DNA of 64,000 nucleotides from Spirosoma pollinicola (GCF_002831565.1 NZ_CP025096.1:5467391-5531390); one strand, 5' to 3'; positions 16,964 through 27,210 are shown, counted from the first letter of the stretch. The notes: generated from the letters alone by a model not told the origin. Numbers and translations: made by a program.

Positions 16964-19294
16964 CTAGGATAAGGCCTTCCGGGATTTCCGGGCCGACTTA
17001 TCTTCTTCGTAGTATTCACCGTAACTGTAACTGTAGTAATAGGACTCACCATCATCAACGGCATTCAAAATGACGTTCAGGTTATTGAATCGGTGCTCTT
17101 TATACAGTGTATCGACCATTTTGAGGTGAGTCTTCGGCGTAATATCATGTCGAACCATGTAAAGCGTTGCATCGGCAAAAGGCGCAATTACCTGAGCATC
17201 CGTTACCAGGCCAATTGGGGGTGAATCGACAATGATGTAGGCAAAACGGGCCTTCAATTCGTCAAATAACTGGGCCAGATAAGGGCCGTTGAGTAATTCT
17301 GAAGGGTTTGGCGGCAGCGGACCACAGGGAATCAGAAAGTAGTTCGGGAATCCTTCAATCGGTTGCAGCACGTCGTCGAGGGTGGCTTCGCCAATCAGGT
17401 AATTACTGATCCCTACCGAGTTGCGCATACCTAACGACATATGCAGCTTCGGTTTCCGCAAGTCCATCTCCAGAATAACCGTTGGACGATCTACCAGGGC
17501 CAGACTGGCACCCAGGTTCATCGACATAAACGACTTGCCCTCACCACTAATGCTGGACGTGAACAGGATAATTTGACTACCCGTTGGGTTACTGCGCAGG
17601 AATTGCAGATTTGTCCGCAGGGCCCGTATCTGTTCGGCAATAACCGAGCGGCTTTTAGAGACAACCACGAGTGCCTTCTTGCCATCAGATTTAACGACTT
17701 CACCCAGGATGGGGACTTGCGAAGCATCTTCCACATCCGAACGGCGACGAACCCGGTTGTTCAGCATATCGCCGGAAGCCAGCACACCAATTGGCATCAG
17801 TAAACCAACAATGCCAAACAGCAGGAACGTAAGTGCTTTTACAGGTTTTATAGGATCCGCTTCGTGACGTGGCAGATCAACCGTACGGCTATCGGGCAAT
17901 GCAGAGGCATAGGACAGAGCGGTCTCTTCACGTTTTTGCAGCAGGTACGTATACAGGTTATTTTTGATGGCCTGCTGGCGTGTAATGTTCATCAACGCCC
18001 GCTCTTTGTGAGGCACAGTGCGCACCATGCTTTCGAGCTTCCGATTTGTTGTTGAAAGCTGGCCCTTTGTGCTGTTGAGCTGTTGCTTAATGGACTGGAT
18101 ATTTTCCGAGATGCTTTCCTTCGTAGCTTTTATCTGGCCATCAAGGGTTTGAAGCAGCGGATTTTTCTCTGACGTCGTACGCGCCAGCACATCATGCTGA
18201 AGTTCAAGCTCAGATACCTTTGTTACCAGGCCAACCAGAACAGGATCACTCAGGCTCAGCGTAGCAGGCGTAGTGCCCCGGCTGGATGCTTTACTGTCAA
18301 CGTATTTTTCAATATCGTTCAGTGAACTCAGTTGAATATTTACCTGATTGAGTTTGGTATCATTGTCCTGCACTGTCATCAGAAACGATTGTGCCTGCGT
18401 GCTCAGGTCGGTGATACCCTGTTGCGTTTTGTATTGCTCAACATCTTTTTCAACAGTAGTCAGCTCACCCGATATTAAGCTTAGACGGTCCTCAATGAAA
18501 CTCAGTGTACTGGCCGCCAATAAATTTTTATCGACAAGAGCCGCCTGGTTATATTCATCAATGAGCTGGGCCAGTATCGCTTCACCTTTAGCCGGTACGG
18601 CTTCTTCGAGGGTTATCTGCAACACCGTCGATGCTTTGCTGGTAGTTTCTACGGTCAGCAGTTTTAAATAACCATTTACCGTTTCCGTGCGGGGCGATAC
18701 TTTAATTTTCATTGGCTCCATTGACGCCATCAGCGGTTTTTTGGCAAACACGCGCAGCCGGCCATAGGGCGTATGAATAGACTGGTTAACCGGATAAACC
18801 TTGTCATTGATACGGACATGACTCTTGTCGATCACGGTAAGCAAAAGCTTATCTTCATACAGCTCCGACGTTGGACGCTCCACGATGAAACGGAATGGTA
18901 CATTACCATAAACTTCTTCGTCGATAGTAGCCGTCGGCATAAAATATTGCACATCAAGATCAAGACGATTTACCACCTTATCCATAAGGGTAAACGAACG
19001 TATGATCTCAACTTCATTTTCAACCGTTTTCTTCGGAGCCAGAATATCCATTTCCTTCAGGATGCTTTCTCCGTCAAGGCCTTTTTTCTCGTCCTTGATG
19101 AGTAAACTGGCCTGAATTTTATAGATAGGCGTTTTATATTGCAAATAGACGTAACCCGCAGCTCCCGCCAGAGTCAGTGAAAGTGCAAACCACTTCCAAT
19201 GCTTCAGATAGCGAAGCAGTATTACCCGCAGATTGGGCTCATTCTCTGTGCTATAAACCTGATAAGGCGTATATGAGTAGGCATTTTCTGACAT
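16964..19294 (-). CDS. Polysaccharide co-polymerase/tyrosine autokinase (Wzc-like)
   Basis: A 776-residue protein. A Wzz domain with flanking membrane helices (about 33-51 and 505-525) brackets a long coiled-coil region at about 270-420. The cytoplasmic BY-kinase domain has Walker A SSISGEGKSFM, Walker A' ILEMDLRKPKLH and Walker B IIVDSPP. The C-terminal tail holds a cluster of seven tyrosines (YYYSYSYGEYY), the autophosphorylation site. It controls chain length and export of the exopolysaccharide. Only 7 bp separate it from wza. Confidence 0.95.
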   Translation of the reverse strand: MSENAYSYTPYQVYSTENEPNLRVILLRYLKHWKWFALSLTLAGAAGYVYLQYKTPIYKIQASLLIKDEKKGLDGESILKEMDILAPKKTVENEVEIIRSFTLMDKVVNRLDLDVQYFMPTATIDEEVYGNVPFRFIVERPTSELYEDKLLLTVIDKSHVRINDKVYPVNQSIHTPYGRLRVFAKKPLMASMEPMKIKVSPRTETVNGYLKLLTVETTSKASTVLQITLEEAVPAKGEAILAQLIDEYNQAALVDKNLLAASTLSFIEDRLSLISGELTTVEKDVEQYKTQQGITDLSTQAQSFLMTVQDNDTKLNQVNIQLSSLNDIEKYVDSKASSRGTTPATLSLSDPVLVGLVTKVSELELQHDVLARTTSEKNPLLQTLDGQIKATKESISENIQSIKQQLNSTKGQLSTTNRKLESMVRTVPHKERALMNITRQQAIKNNLYTYLLQKREETALSYASALPDSRTVDLPRHEADPIKPVKALTFLLFGIVGLLMPIGVLASGDMLNNRVRRRSDVEDASQVPILGEVVKSDGKKALVVVSKSRSVIAEQIRALRTNLQFLRSNPTGSQIILFTSSISGEGKSFMSMNLGASLALVDRPTVILEMDLRKPKLHMSLGMRNSVGISNYLIGEATLDDVLQPIEGFPNYFLIPCGPLPPNPSELLNGPYLAQLFDELKARFAYIIVDSPPIGLVTDAQVIAPFADATLYMVRHDITPKTHLKMVDTLYKEHRFNNLNVILNAVDDGESYYYSYSYGEYYEEDKSARKSRKALS

Positions 19295-19301
19295 ATATAT
19301 A

Positions 19302-20102
19302 TTATTTAAAGCGACTAAATATGATAGCTAAAAAAGAAAGTGCACTTATAGCAATAGGTAATAACTGGTAGGTTCTGTCGGCAGTGGCTACGCGGGCGCG
19401 GCCGGGCTCAACGTAGATCACATCATTAGGGCGCAGGTAATAGTTTTGAGAACGAAACAGGTCACGATTGGTAAGGTCAATGCGGGTAAAAGTCCGCTGG
19501 CCGTTCACTTCCCGAATGAGCAGGACATTTTCGCGTCGACCATAGATCGTGATATCGCCAGCCAGACTCAGCGCTTCCAACATCGTAATCCGTTCATTGG
19601 GAATCGTGAAGAGCGATGGACGAGCAACTTCGCCCATGACCGAAACCCTGAAATTCTGGTTCCGGATATTGACGGTCGGCTCTTTGAGGTAGTCCTTGAG
19701 TTTTTCGCGGATGCGGTCAGAAGCCTGCGCGGTAGTTAATCCGCCAATGGCTATTTTACCAATCAGGGGCAATTCAAGCGTACCGTCTGGATTGACCAGA
19801 TACCCCGTTAATTCTGGCAGTGCTGTCATGGTCGGCGTCATCATCCGATCAATTGGCATGGTAGCCGATGGGGGGTTGAAGAACGTAGTCGCTTCCGGGC
19901 TTAAGCTACTTACCCGCACAGTCAGAACATCGCCCGGTTGCACTGTCGGAACAAACCGATCCATTAATTTAATGGAGTCAGACGCGGCTACTTGATCCTG
20001 GAAGTAAACTAACTTTTTAGAAGAAATGCAGCCTGAGACAAGTGAGGTTAAGGCTATTCCGATTACTAAAGACAGTTTTTTGAGAGAAGAGGATAATACC
20101 AT
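19302..20102 (-). CDS. Polysaccharide export outer-membrane lipoprotein (Wza-like)
   Basis: A 266-residue lipoprotein with signal peptide and lipobox LVSGC, a poly-export domain (PGDVLTVRVSSLSPE), one SLBB domain around residues 150-230 and a C-terminal hydrophobic helix. This short form with a terminal helix is the usual Bacteroidota version. It forms the export channel with the Wzc protein. It is the first gene of the minus-strand locus, so the promoter must lie in the AT-rich region above 20102. Confidence 0.94.
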   Translation of the reverse strand: MVLSSSLKKLSLVIGIALTSLVSGCISSKKLVYFQDQVAASDSIKLMDRFVPTVQPGDVLTVRVSSLSPEATTFFNPPSATMPIDRMMTPTMTALPELTGYLVNPDGTLELPLIGKIAIGGLTTAQASDRIREKLKDYLKEPTVNIRNQNFRVSVMGEVARPSLFTIPNERITMLEALSLAGDITIYGRRENVLLIREVNGQRTFTRIDLTNRDLFRSQNYYLRPNDVIYVEPGRARVATADRTYQLLPIAISALSFLAIIFSRFK

Positions 20103-20645
20103 AAAGTGGCAGGCTTGGCTAAGTAAAACAGGATGAGAAATAGTAAGAATGTTTGAACAGATCAGGCTTCTATATGTTAGTTACCCTTTAGTTATGTATT
20201 GTTATTTTTTGACTATAAAAACCGATCATATATGATCATAATACTTGTATGTTTTAGGCACAATATCTTGTTATCAGTTTCCAAATATATAGCATCTTTT
20301 CTATAGTAACAAGGATTTGAGTATATATTATATTAACAGTTTAAATAATTCATAAACAATTTATTGACTGCATTTCAGTAATATAATTATTTTTTGGTTT
20401 AATATTTAAAAATGAAGGATATACTAAACTGTTATCTATACTTATGATACTATAAAGTTGTAATTTAATACTTACTAATATAAATATTATACACTATAGT
20501 ATTCTTTTTATAATTTCACTACTTTAACTGCATTATTTATAAAATTATTTTTACTAATAGTTGTACAAAATACATATTAGGCGGTTTTATGCTTAGCGTA
20601 AGTTTAAAAAAGTTGCATATTTGCAAAAGCCACTATACATATACT
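20103..20645. promoter_or_regulatory. Divergent AT-rich promoter region between wza and a HicB-like/HTH gene
   Basis: About 540 bp of highly AT-rich DNA without a credible gene; the frame can be opened upstream to 20589 but the better start is ATG 20646. It must hold the exopolysaccharide operon promoter (minus) and that of the divergent regulator-like gene (plus). I found no clean consensus element. Its length and AT content make it a likely target for regulators. Confidence 0.55.
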
Positions 20646-21269
20646 ATGAATTTACAGACTTCATTAAATATATTACAAAATAGACAATGGAACTTAGTCA
20701 ATTCAGGTCCCTCCTGCAACATATATCATTCTGATAATCAACATCTTATTACTCCACTGAAAAGCGTTGGCAGAATACCGTCGGGTACTATCGACTCCAT
20801 GTTTCGGTCTGTTTACAACGCACGAGAAATCGGTTGTCCAACGATAAGTAAGAATGCTAAACCGTTGCCTGTGTTAACAATCATCCTTGAAAAACAGGCA
20901 AGCCAATTTTGGGGGCGTATTGAGCGGAAGAATTTATTGGCTATTACTACGGGCAATACACCCGAGATCGTTGCTAAAAAGCTAAGTTCGCAACTAAGGG
21001 AATTTACAAACTACCTTGGTTCACACAGCAGCGAGGAGTTTATGCTGTCTGGCGATTTTACATTTAATTACTTATACGATATGACTCGCGTTAGAGAGTT
21101 ATTCCAGCAATTCAGAATTAGCTCTTTAGCTGAACAAGCTAATATCTCACCAGATACGCTAAGTCAGTTCATGACCAGTAAACAGCATCCTTCTTATCAG
21201 CAAGCCCAGCAGATAGAAGAACTCATCCAGCAGTTTGGCCGGGAAATGATAAATTTTTCACTCCTGTAA
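20646..21269 (+). CDS. HicB-like protein with C-terminal HTH, possible regulator of the exopolysaccharide operon
   Basis: A 207-residue protein counted from ATG 20646. Residues 70-125 (around LTIILEKQASQFWGRI and ITTGNTPEIVAKKL) resemble the HicB antitoxin fold. The C-terminus (FRISSLAEQANISPDTLSQF and following) reads as a helix-turn-helix. No HicA partner is adjacent. Being divergent from wza, it may regulate the polysaccharide operon. The domain calls are from pattern only. Confidence 0.6.
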   Translation: MNLQTSLNILQNRQWNLVNSGPSCNIYHSDNQHLITPLKSVGRIPSGTIDSMFRSVYNAREIGCPTISKNAKPLPVLTIILEKQASQFWGRIERKNLLAITTGNTPEIVAKKLSSQLREFTNYLGSHSSEEFMLSGDFTFNYLYDMTRVRELFQQFRISSLAEQANISPDTLSQFMTSKQHPSYQQAQQIEELIQQFGREMINFSLL

Positions 21270-21271
21270 GT

Positions 21272-21332
21272 ACACATTGAGCATAAAAAAAGCTTCTCTG
21301 TTGCAGGGAAGCTTTTTTTATGCTCAATGTGT
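21272..21332. terminator. Bidirectional terminator, 25-bp perfect stem
   Basis: Arms 21272-21296 and 21308-21332 are exact reverse complements with an 11-nt loop, and each carries an internal run of seven A or T. It serves the HTH gene on the plus strand and the tetR-type gene, which ends at 21340, on the minus strand. Confidence 0.9.
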
Positions 21333-21339
21333 TGGTTCT

Positions 21340-22008
21340 TTACCATTGACTTGTTGGTAGGGCTTTGGGCTGAGCGCTCAATTTTACTATCTGAGATTCA
21401 ACAGCCATTTTATTTAATGCCAGGTAAATTATTTTAACGGCACCTTCAATCCGTTGCCATCCCTGCTCACTTCGAAGATCAATACCAACCATTGTATGAT
21501 TATTCTGAGCCTGAATAGTGAGGTAGGATAAAGCCCCCAGCATTACCGCCGATATCGCTTGGTTATCGGGACCTTCTATAAACGAAAGCTGACCCACCAA
21601 GCGCATCAGTTCATCATCCTGTGCTTTGCTGATGACGTCGGCAGTTGGATCGTTCTCAACCACATTCGCTTTTAATACCTCACGGGCAGCCTTCGATGTT
21701 CGCATATACCGAAACATCTGTATTGCCTGACGGTACCATACCTTAGCCAGATCACCTTGATGCATAGGGCGAATTTGGTCTAGCATGGCTGGTGTGAACT
21801 GGGGGAACATACGTCCCATCCGCACATAGTATTCCATTAGACCATCTAAACCGCCAAAATATCGGTAGATAAGCACTTTGCTTATACCTGCTTTTTCAGC
21901 AATTTGATTGATTCTAGCTCCTTCCAGACCCTGCTCGGCTAGTACATCTTCAAGGGCATTCACGATGCGCTGTGTGGTCTCCGCGCGATTTCTTCTAATT
22001 TTTTCCAT
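21340..22008 (-). CDS. TetR family transcriptional regulator
   Basis: A 222-residue protein with an N-terminal TetR HTH (INQIAEKAGISKVLIYRYF, residues about 26-44) and a helical C-terminal ligand domain. The ligand and targets are unknown. It is isolated: convergent with the HTH gene and divergent from tsaB. The upstream region contains the 8-bp palindrome ACTTAAGT (22164-22171), a weak operator candidate. Confidence 0.9.
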   Translation of the reverse strand: MEKIRRNRAETTQRIVNALEDVLAEQGLEGARINQIAEKAGISKVLIYRYFGGLDGLMEYYVRMGRMFPQFTPAMLDQIRPMHQGDLAKVWYRQAIQMFRYMRTSKAAREVLKANVVENDPTADVISKAQDDELMRLVGQLSFIEGPDNQAISAVMLGALSYLTIQAQNNHTMVGIDLRSEQGWQRIEGAVKIIYLALNKMAVESQIVKLSAQPKALPTSQW

Positions 22009-22377
22009 CTATATTCTGAGGCAACATTAGATTCTTACTGCTAATGTAGAATTTATAGTTAACAAAAAGTCACCTTAAAACAACTATTTATTTTAAGTAC
22101 ATACTTATAATTAACGATGATTGGCAAAAGTACATTACCTAAACGTTAAATATATACTAAGTTACTTAAGTAGTTTTTCTTAGTTAATCAAAGATTAATA
22201 CTTATTGAAATCGAATTATCAGTCAATAACCATCCGTCTAATTGTAAAGAAAGCAACGGCAAAAGCGTTTACATTCCTTAGGCTTGTTAGTTGCCCTGTT
22301 TAATTGCGCAATATTGGCCGTACCGATTGTAATTCATCACGCTACTGCTTATTTTGACTTTCTATTTTTTCAGTCAC
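22009..22377. promoter_or_regulatory. Divergent promoter region between tetR-type gene and tsaB
   Basis: About 370 bp of AT-rich DNA with no credible gene. It must contain both promoters. Besides the ACTTAAGT palindrome I see only scattered A/T runs and no exact TAnnTTTG element. Confidence 0.5.
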
Positions 22378-23085
22378 ATGTCTCTACTTATCTCCGTCGA
22401 CACATCGACAACAGTCTGTTCAGTTGCGTTTCATCGCTATAATAGCTTAATTGACTGTACTTTACTTGGTTCTTACGAACTATTTACCGAACGGACCTCC
22501 TCAGCCATGCTTACTACACTTATCAGCGACATTGTGACTCAGTCAGGTTACAATCTGGCAGAAATAAGCGCCATTGCCGTTGCGAAAGGCCCCGGCTCCT
22601 ATACAGGCTTACGAATTGGTGTTTCAACAGCAAAAGGGCTCTGTTTTGCGCTGGATAAACCCCTGATCGCGATCAATACATTAGCCGCAATGTCTGAACA
22701 GGTTCGGGCTTATTTTCCGGCAGATTACTTGCTTTGCCCAATGATCGACGCCCGGCGAATGGAGGTCTACTGTGCGATCTATAGCGCCGATGGACGGGAG
22801 GTTCAACAAACATCAGCGAAGGTTATTGACGAGCAATCGTTTTCGGACTGGCTTGACAAAACACGTGTTGTCTTTTTCGGTGATGGAGCCGAAAAATGTC
22901 GGTCACTTATTGGCTCCCACCCAAATGCAATTTTTCCGGATATAGCCGTTCTCCCTTCGGCCCGCACGATTGGCCAATTGGCAGCGCAGGCATTTGGCCA
23001 GAGCCAATTCGAGAATGTAGCCACTTTTGAGCCGTTTTATCTGAAAGATTTCATGGCTATCAAGCCCAAAAAGGCGATGTTTTAA
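22378..23085 (+). CDS. tsaB: tRNA threonylcarbamoyladenosine biosynthesis protein TsaB
   Basis: A 235-residue protein from ATG 22378, where the sequence opens with the family's usual LLISVDTSTTVCSVA; an upstream in-frame start at 22354 would add eight atypical residues. KGPGSYTGLRIGVSTAKGL is the conserved ASKHA motif. TsaB works with TsaD and TsaE to make t6A37 in ANN-decoding tRNAs. The partners are not in the window. coaX follows on the same strand about 97 bp later. Confidence 0.93.
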   Translation: MSLLISVDTSTTVCSVAFHRYNSLIDCTLLGSYELFTERTSSAMLTTLISDIVTQSGYNLAEISAIAVAKGPGSYTGLRIGVSTAKGLCFALDKPLIAINTLAAMSEQVRAYFPADYLLCPMIDARRMEVYCAIYSADGREVQQTSAKVIDEQSFSDWLDKTRVVFFGDGAEKCRSLIGSHPNAIFPDIAVLPSARTIGQLAAQAFGQSQFENVATFEPFYLKDFMAIKPKKAMF

Positions 23086-23182
23086 TGGGAGAAGTAGCCA
23101 TTCTCATTGGGTGAGTCGGCCAGTAAGGTGGGAATGTGCCGTTTTTCTCCTTATTTCGCCCCGGCAACTACATCCATCGCTC

Positions 23183-23956
23183 GTGCAAATTATCGTTGAT
23201 ATCGGCAATACCGACGCCGTTTTCGGACTTTATACCTCCACCACCTGGCAATGCATCTGGCGAACACCCGCCCGGCGCGATGAGCCAGCTCAATCGTATG
23301 AAGGTCGGTTGCGGCTTTGGTTGCTGGAAGCCGGCATTCCGCTGAGTGCTGTAAAGTCAACTGTCTTGAGTAGCGTCGTTCCCGATCTGAGCCCTGTTAT
23401 GCGGGTCATGCTGACCGAACTATTCGGGTTTGAACCGGTAGTGGTTGGGCCGGGGATTTATCCGCTTCTGCCTATTGAGGTGTTACGGCCGCACGAAATT
23501 GGCGCCGACTTAGTGGCCAATGCACTGGCAGCTTATACCCGCTACCGTCGTACTTGTGTTGTGGTCGACTTTGGTACTGCTTTAACCTTCACGACCGTAT
23601 CGGGCGAGGGGAAACTCCTGGGCGTAGCGATTGCGCCGGGCCTGAAAACAGCCATTCGATCTTTATTTGCCAATACCGCGCAACTGCCCGAAGTCCCTAT
23701 AGAAGTGCCCTCATCGGCATTGGGTACCAGCACGACTCATGCCATTCAGGCGGGCGTTGTGTTAGGGTATGAAGGATTGGTACGATCGCTGGTTGGCCGG
23801 ATTCAGACTGAACTGAATGGCGACTGTATTGCTGTAGCCACCGGTGGTTTATCGAGCCGGATTCCTTCTCTACAGGATGTATTCACCGACATTGTTCCAT
23901 CGCTAACGCTGGATGGCATCCGGTTAATTGGTGAGTTAGTCACGGCAGCAAAGTAG
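23183..23956 (+). CDS. coaX: Type III pantothenate kinase
   Basis: A CoaX-type ASKHA kinase. I choose GTG 23183 because it gives the standard N-terminus QIIVDIGNTDAVFGLY and about 257 residues; the open frame extends to GTG 23111. Other motifs are HEIGADLVANALAAY, VVDFGTALTFTTVS and IAPGLKTA. It catalyses the first step of CoA synthesis, with K+ or NH4+ and without feedback inhibition by CoA. Confidence 0.93.
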   Translation: MQIIVDIGNTDAVFGLYTSTTWQCIWRTPARRDEPAQSYEGRLRLWLLEAGIPLSAVKSTVLSSVVPDLSPVMRVMLTELFGFEPVVVGPGIYPLLPIEVLRPHEIGADLVANALAAYTRYRRTCVVVDFGTALTFTTVSGEGKLLGVAIAPGLKTAIRSLFANTAQLPEVPIEVPSSALGTSTTHAIQAGVVLGYEGLVRSLVGRIQTELNGDCIAVATGGLSSRIPSLQDVFTDIVPSLTLDGIRLIGELVTAAK

Positions 23957-24036
23957 TTTTTAGGTGCTGTGGTTATCCAGCAAGACATAACATTCGACAT
24001 TAGCATCTCTCCTCCTAACTCAATTACCAATTACCC

Positions 24037-24219
24037 CTACTTTGTTGCTTCATCATCAGCCGAATTCGGAGTACGTTTTCTACGCTTCTGCAGGGCATCA
24101 TTCAATAAATACTCAATTTGCCCATTCACACTTCGAAACTCTTCCTGCGCCCAACGCTCCAGTTCCTTTAACGTTTCGGGTTGAATGCGTAAGACAAATG
24201 CTTTTTTTTCAGCAGCCAT
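24037..24219 (-). CDS. Small ribbon-helix-helix (Arc/MetJ-type) DNA-binding protein
   Basis: A 60-residue protein. The start KKAFVLRIQPETLKELERW gives the short beta strand followed by helix A, and RSVNGQIEYLLNDAL gives helix B of the RHH fold. It probably dimerises to bind DNA. It follows the SPFH gene on the same strand, separated by 132 bp of purine/pyrimidine repeats; to my knowledge this pair is common in Cytophagales. Confidence 0.8.
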   Translation of the reverse strand: MAAEKKAFVLRIQPETLKELERWAQEEFRSVNGQIEYLLNDALQKRRKRTPNSADDEATK

Positions 24220-24225
24220 AAGAAA

Positions 24226-24331
24226 GGGAATAAGGGGAAGAGAGGGAGGAGAGGGAATAAGGGGAAGAAAGGGAGGAGGTATGAATAGGCAAGTTTCCCT
24301 TACTTCCCTTTTTCCCTCTCCTCCTTCTCTT
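24226..24331. repeat. Polypurine direct repeat facing a polypyrimidine complement
   Basis: Two 27-bp purine-only units (24226-24252 and 24253-24279, two differences) are followed by a pyrimidine tract. The segment 24238-24267 pairs with 24303-24331 as a near-perfect inverted repeat. The region could form a long hairpin or, as a polypurine tract, a triplex. It lies between the SPFH and RHH genes. Confidence 0.85.
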
Positions 24332-24351
24332 CCCTCCCTTCCCTTTTCTCC

Positions 24352-25215
24352 TTAATTATACAACGTTCCCGCATTGACAACCGGGCTAACTGATTTCTCA
24401 CCACAGAGCACGACCAGCAGATTGCTTACCATAGCTGCTTTGCGCTCTTCATCCAGCGCAATTACGCCATTTTTTTCAAGTCGCTCCAGCGCCATTTCAA
24501 CCATACCAACGGCGCCTTCCACAATTAAACGACGTGCCGCTATCATGGCCGATGCCTGCTGGCGCTGCAACATGGCACCAGCAATTTCGGATGAATAAGC
24601 CAGGTGACTAACGCGGGCTTCAATAATGTCGACACCGGCCCGTTCGAGTCGTTCATTTAATTCCTGTTCCAAAAATACGTTAATCTGACCCGTACTATCA
24701 CGTAATGTTACCGATGAGGTTTCATCTTCCATGTGGTCATACGCATAGGAGTTAGCTAACTTCCGTACGGCAGCTTCGGACTGAATCTGGACGAAATTTA
24801 CGTAGTTGTCAACCTCAAATAGCGCCCTGGCCGTGTCTTTCACCTGCCAGACTACAACCGCAGCAATTTCAACGGGGTTACCCATTTTATCGTTGACCTT
24901 CAAAGTCTGGCCGTTCAGGTTACGAGCCCGCAGGCTAATCTTTATCTTATTATAAAGTGGATTCACCCAGCGCAGACCCGTTTCTTTAATCGTCCCAACA
25001 TAGTCGCCAAAGAAGGTAGCCGTCATCCCCTCTTTCGGGTAAATAATGACGATGCCTTTTAAAATGAAAAAGCCCAAAAGGAGCATAATTATTCCCGGAA
25101 TGGGACCGTACTCCTTGAACAATCCATAAAACGCAAGACCAGCCAACCCAAAACAGGCTAACGCAGCTAATAAAAATAGGTACCCGGAAACGGACGTAAG
25201 CTTTTTCTCCTGCAT
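24352..25215 (-). CDS. SPFH (band 7/slipin-like) membrane protein
   Basis: A 287-residue protein with two N-terminal hydrophobic segments (about 10-30 and 35-56) and an SPFH/band 7 domain: [56 protein letters not shown]. Such proteins scaffold membrane microdomains and protease complexes. The partner RHH gene is downstream. I see no NfeD neighbour. Confidence 0.9.
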   Translation of the reverse strand: MQEKKLTSVSGYLFLLAALACFGLAGLAFYGLFKEYGPIPGIIMLLLGFFILKGIVIIYPKEGMTATFFGDYVGTIKETGLRWVNPLYNKIKISLRARNLNGQTLKVNDKMGNPVEIAAVVVWQVKDTARALFEVDNYVNFVQIQSEAAVRKLANSYAYDHMEDETSSVTLRDSTGQINVFLEQELNERLERAGVDIIEARVSHLAYSSEIAGAMLQRQQASAMIAARRLIVEGAVGMVEMALERLEKNGVIALDEERKAAMVSNLLVVLCGEKSVSPVVNAGTLYN

Positions 25216-25367
25216 GACCGTAAAAGTTAGTTCAAATAATTGATATCATTTTGATAGCACAATGATATACAAAAACTCGTTCACTTTAGAGAAAATTGGA
25301 AGAACGGTTCGGGAATTCCATCAACGGCTTCTTTGACGCTATCACTATAAACGCCAATCCTTTTCAC

Positions 25368-25375
25368 TATTTTTG
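25368..25375 (+). promoter_or_regulatory. -7 promoter element for lysS
   Basis: TATTTTTG matches the Bacteroidota -7 consensus TAnnTTTG, 50 bp before ATG 25425. There is no clear TTTG -33 element at the proper distance. Confidence 0.5.
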
Positions 25376-25424
25376 CACCCTTAAATACTGGTCGGCTTTC
25401 TGGCTGACCGACTCGTTGACTATC

Positions 25425-27200
25425 ATGCTGCTGAGTGAACAGGAAATAAATCGCCGACAAAAGCGCGAAGAATTAATGCGGATGGGCATTGACCCCTACC
25501 CCGCCGAGTTATTTGACGTAAATACAACCATCGCCGACATACGGGCGGCTTTTCAAACCGAAGGCCCCGGTACAGAAGTTGAACCCGAACAGGATTTTTC
25601 GGGCGATGAACGCTGGGGAAACATCCAGCTGGCAGGCCGGTTGATGGTGTTCCGTATCAGCGGTAGTGCGTCGTTCGCCGAGATACAGGATTCTACGGGC
25701 CGGATGCAGTTCTACTTTCGGCGCGACGACATCTGCCCCGGCGAAGACAAGACGCTGTATAACACGGTCTTTAAAAAACTACTCGACATTGGCGATATCA
25801 TCGGCGTTCGGGGAAACGTGTTCACAACCAAAACCGGTGAGCTATCGGTCTATGTTCGTGAATTCAAAATCCTGAACAAATCGTTGCGCCCGTTGCCGGT
25901 GGTAAAAGAAGTTGTGAATGAGAAAGGTGAAAAAGAGACCTACGACGCCTTTACTGACCCCGAACAGCGGTATCGGCAGCGTTATGTGGATCTGATCGTG
26001 AACCCACAGGTGCGCGACGTTTTCGTCAAACGTACCAAACTTGTCAACTCCATTCGGCAGTTTCTGAGCGCCAAAGGCTACCTGGAGGTTGAAACACCAA
26101 TTTTACAGCCTATTCATGGTGGCGCAACGGCACGGCCGTTCAGCACACACCACAACTCGCTCGACATGAAGCTGTATATGCGGATTGCCAATGAATTGTA
26201 TCTGAAACGGTTGATCGTTGGCGGCTACGACGGCGTGTTTGAGTTTGCCAAAGATTTCCGGAATGAAGGTATGGACCGTACCCACAACCCGGAATTTACG
26301 CAGGTTGAGTTCTATGTTGCCTACAAAGATTACCTCTGGATGATGGACACCATTGAGGAGATGGTCGAAAAAGTAGCGCTGGATGTTGCGGGTACAACAA
26401 AGGTGACGGTAGGCGAAAACATTATTGATTTCAAGCGCCCCTGGAAACGGCTCACCATGTTCGAGGCTATTCAGGAATATACCGGCGTCGATGTATCGAC
26501 AATGGAAGAAGATGAGCTTCGACAGGTAGCAGAAGGGCGGGCTATCAAAGTGGATAGCACCATGGGCAAATCGAAACTGATCGATGAGCTGTTCGGCGAC
26601 GCTTGTGAGCCGAACATGATTCAGCCGACGTTCATTACCGATTACCCCGTCGAAATGTCGCCGTTGACCAAGAAGCACCGGAGCAAACCCGGCCTGGTTG
26701 AGCGGTTCGAAGCGATCTGTAACGGAAAAGAAATTGCCAATGCCTACTCTGAGCTAAATGACCCTATCGACCAGCGCGAGCGGTTTGAGGAACAGTTGCG
26801 GCTGGCCGAACGGGGCGATGAAGAAGCGATGGTTCTTGATGAGGACTTTTTGCGGGCGCTCGAATATGGTATGCCGCCAACGGCGGGTGTAGGTCTGGGT
26901 ATCGACCGTCTGGCTATGATCATGACCAATCAGGCGTCTATTCAGGATGTGTTGTTTTTTCCGCAGATGCGCCCCGAAAAGAAGCAGGAGCAAGCTGACG
27001 AGAGCGATTTCATTGCGGCTGGTGTTGCGCCTGAGTGGGTTCCGGCTTTACAGAAATTAGGCTTTATGACGGTAGATCAACTTCAGGCTGCCAACCCAAA
27101 CAAGTTATTTAACGATTTGGGTGGTGTGCGCAAGAAACTGAAGCTAGACGCTAAAATGCCAACCCTCGATGAGGTGAAAGGCTGGATAGGGGAAAAGTGA
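25425..27200 (+). CDS. lysS: Lysyl-tRNA synthetase (class II)
   Basis: A 591-residue enzyme from ATG 25425 ([17 protein letters not shown]); earlier in-frame codons give an atypical leader that overlaps the promoter. An OB-fold anticodon domain (about 65-170) precedes the catalytic domain with motif 2 ([19 protein letters not shown]) and motif 3 ([12 protein letters not shown]). After the catalytic core comes an extra C-terminal stretch of about 65 residues, reading like a helical HhH-type segment ([19 protein letters not shown]). It charges tRNA-Lys. Confidence 0.96.
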   Translation: MLLSEQEINRRQKREELMRMGIDPYPAELFDVNTTIADIRAAFQTEGPGTEVEPEQDFSGDERWGNIQLAGRLMVFRISGSASFAEIQDSTGRMQFYFRRDDICPGEDKTLYNTVFKKLLDIGDIIGVRGNVFTTKTGELSVYVREFKILNKSLRPLPVVKEVVNEKGEKETYDAFTDPEQRYRQRYVDLIVNPQVRDVFVKRTKLVNSIRQFLSAKGYLEVETPILQPIHGGATARPFSTHHNSLDMKLYMRIANELYLKRLIVGGYDGVFEFAKDFRNEGMDRTHNPEFTQVEFYVAYKDYLWMMDTIEEMVEKVALDVAGTTKVTVGENIIDFKRPWKRLTMFEAIQEYTGVDVSTMEEDELRQVAEGRAIKVDSTMGKSKLIDELFGDACEPNMIQPTFITDYPVEMSPLTKKHRSKPGLVERFEAICNGKEIANAYSELNDPIDQRERFEEQLRLAERGDEEAMVLDEDFLRALEYGMPPTAGVGLGIDRLAMIMTNQASIQDVLFFPQMRPEKKQEQADESDFIAAGVAPEWVPALQKLGFMTVDQLQAANPNKLFNDLGGVRKKLKLDAKMPTLDEVKGWIGEK

Positions 27201-27210
27201 GTGAGTTAAA

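Noticed and set aside
24226-24279. CRISPR array
   Set aside because: Only two abutting purine-rich units without spacers.
26103-26678. 191-codon minus-strand frame inside lysS
   Set aside because: Opposite a highly conserved gene; composition is that of a shadow frame.
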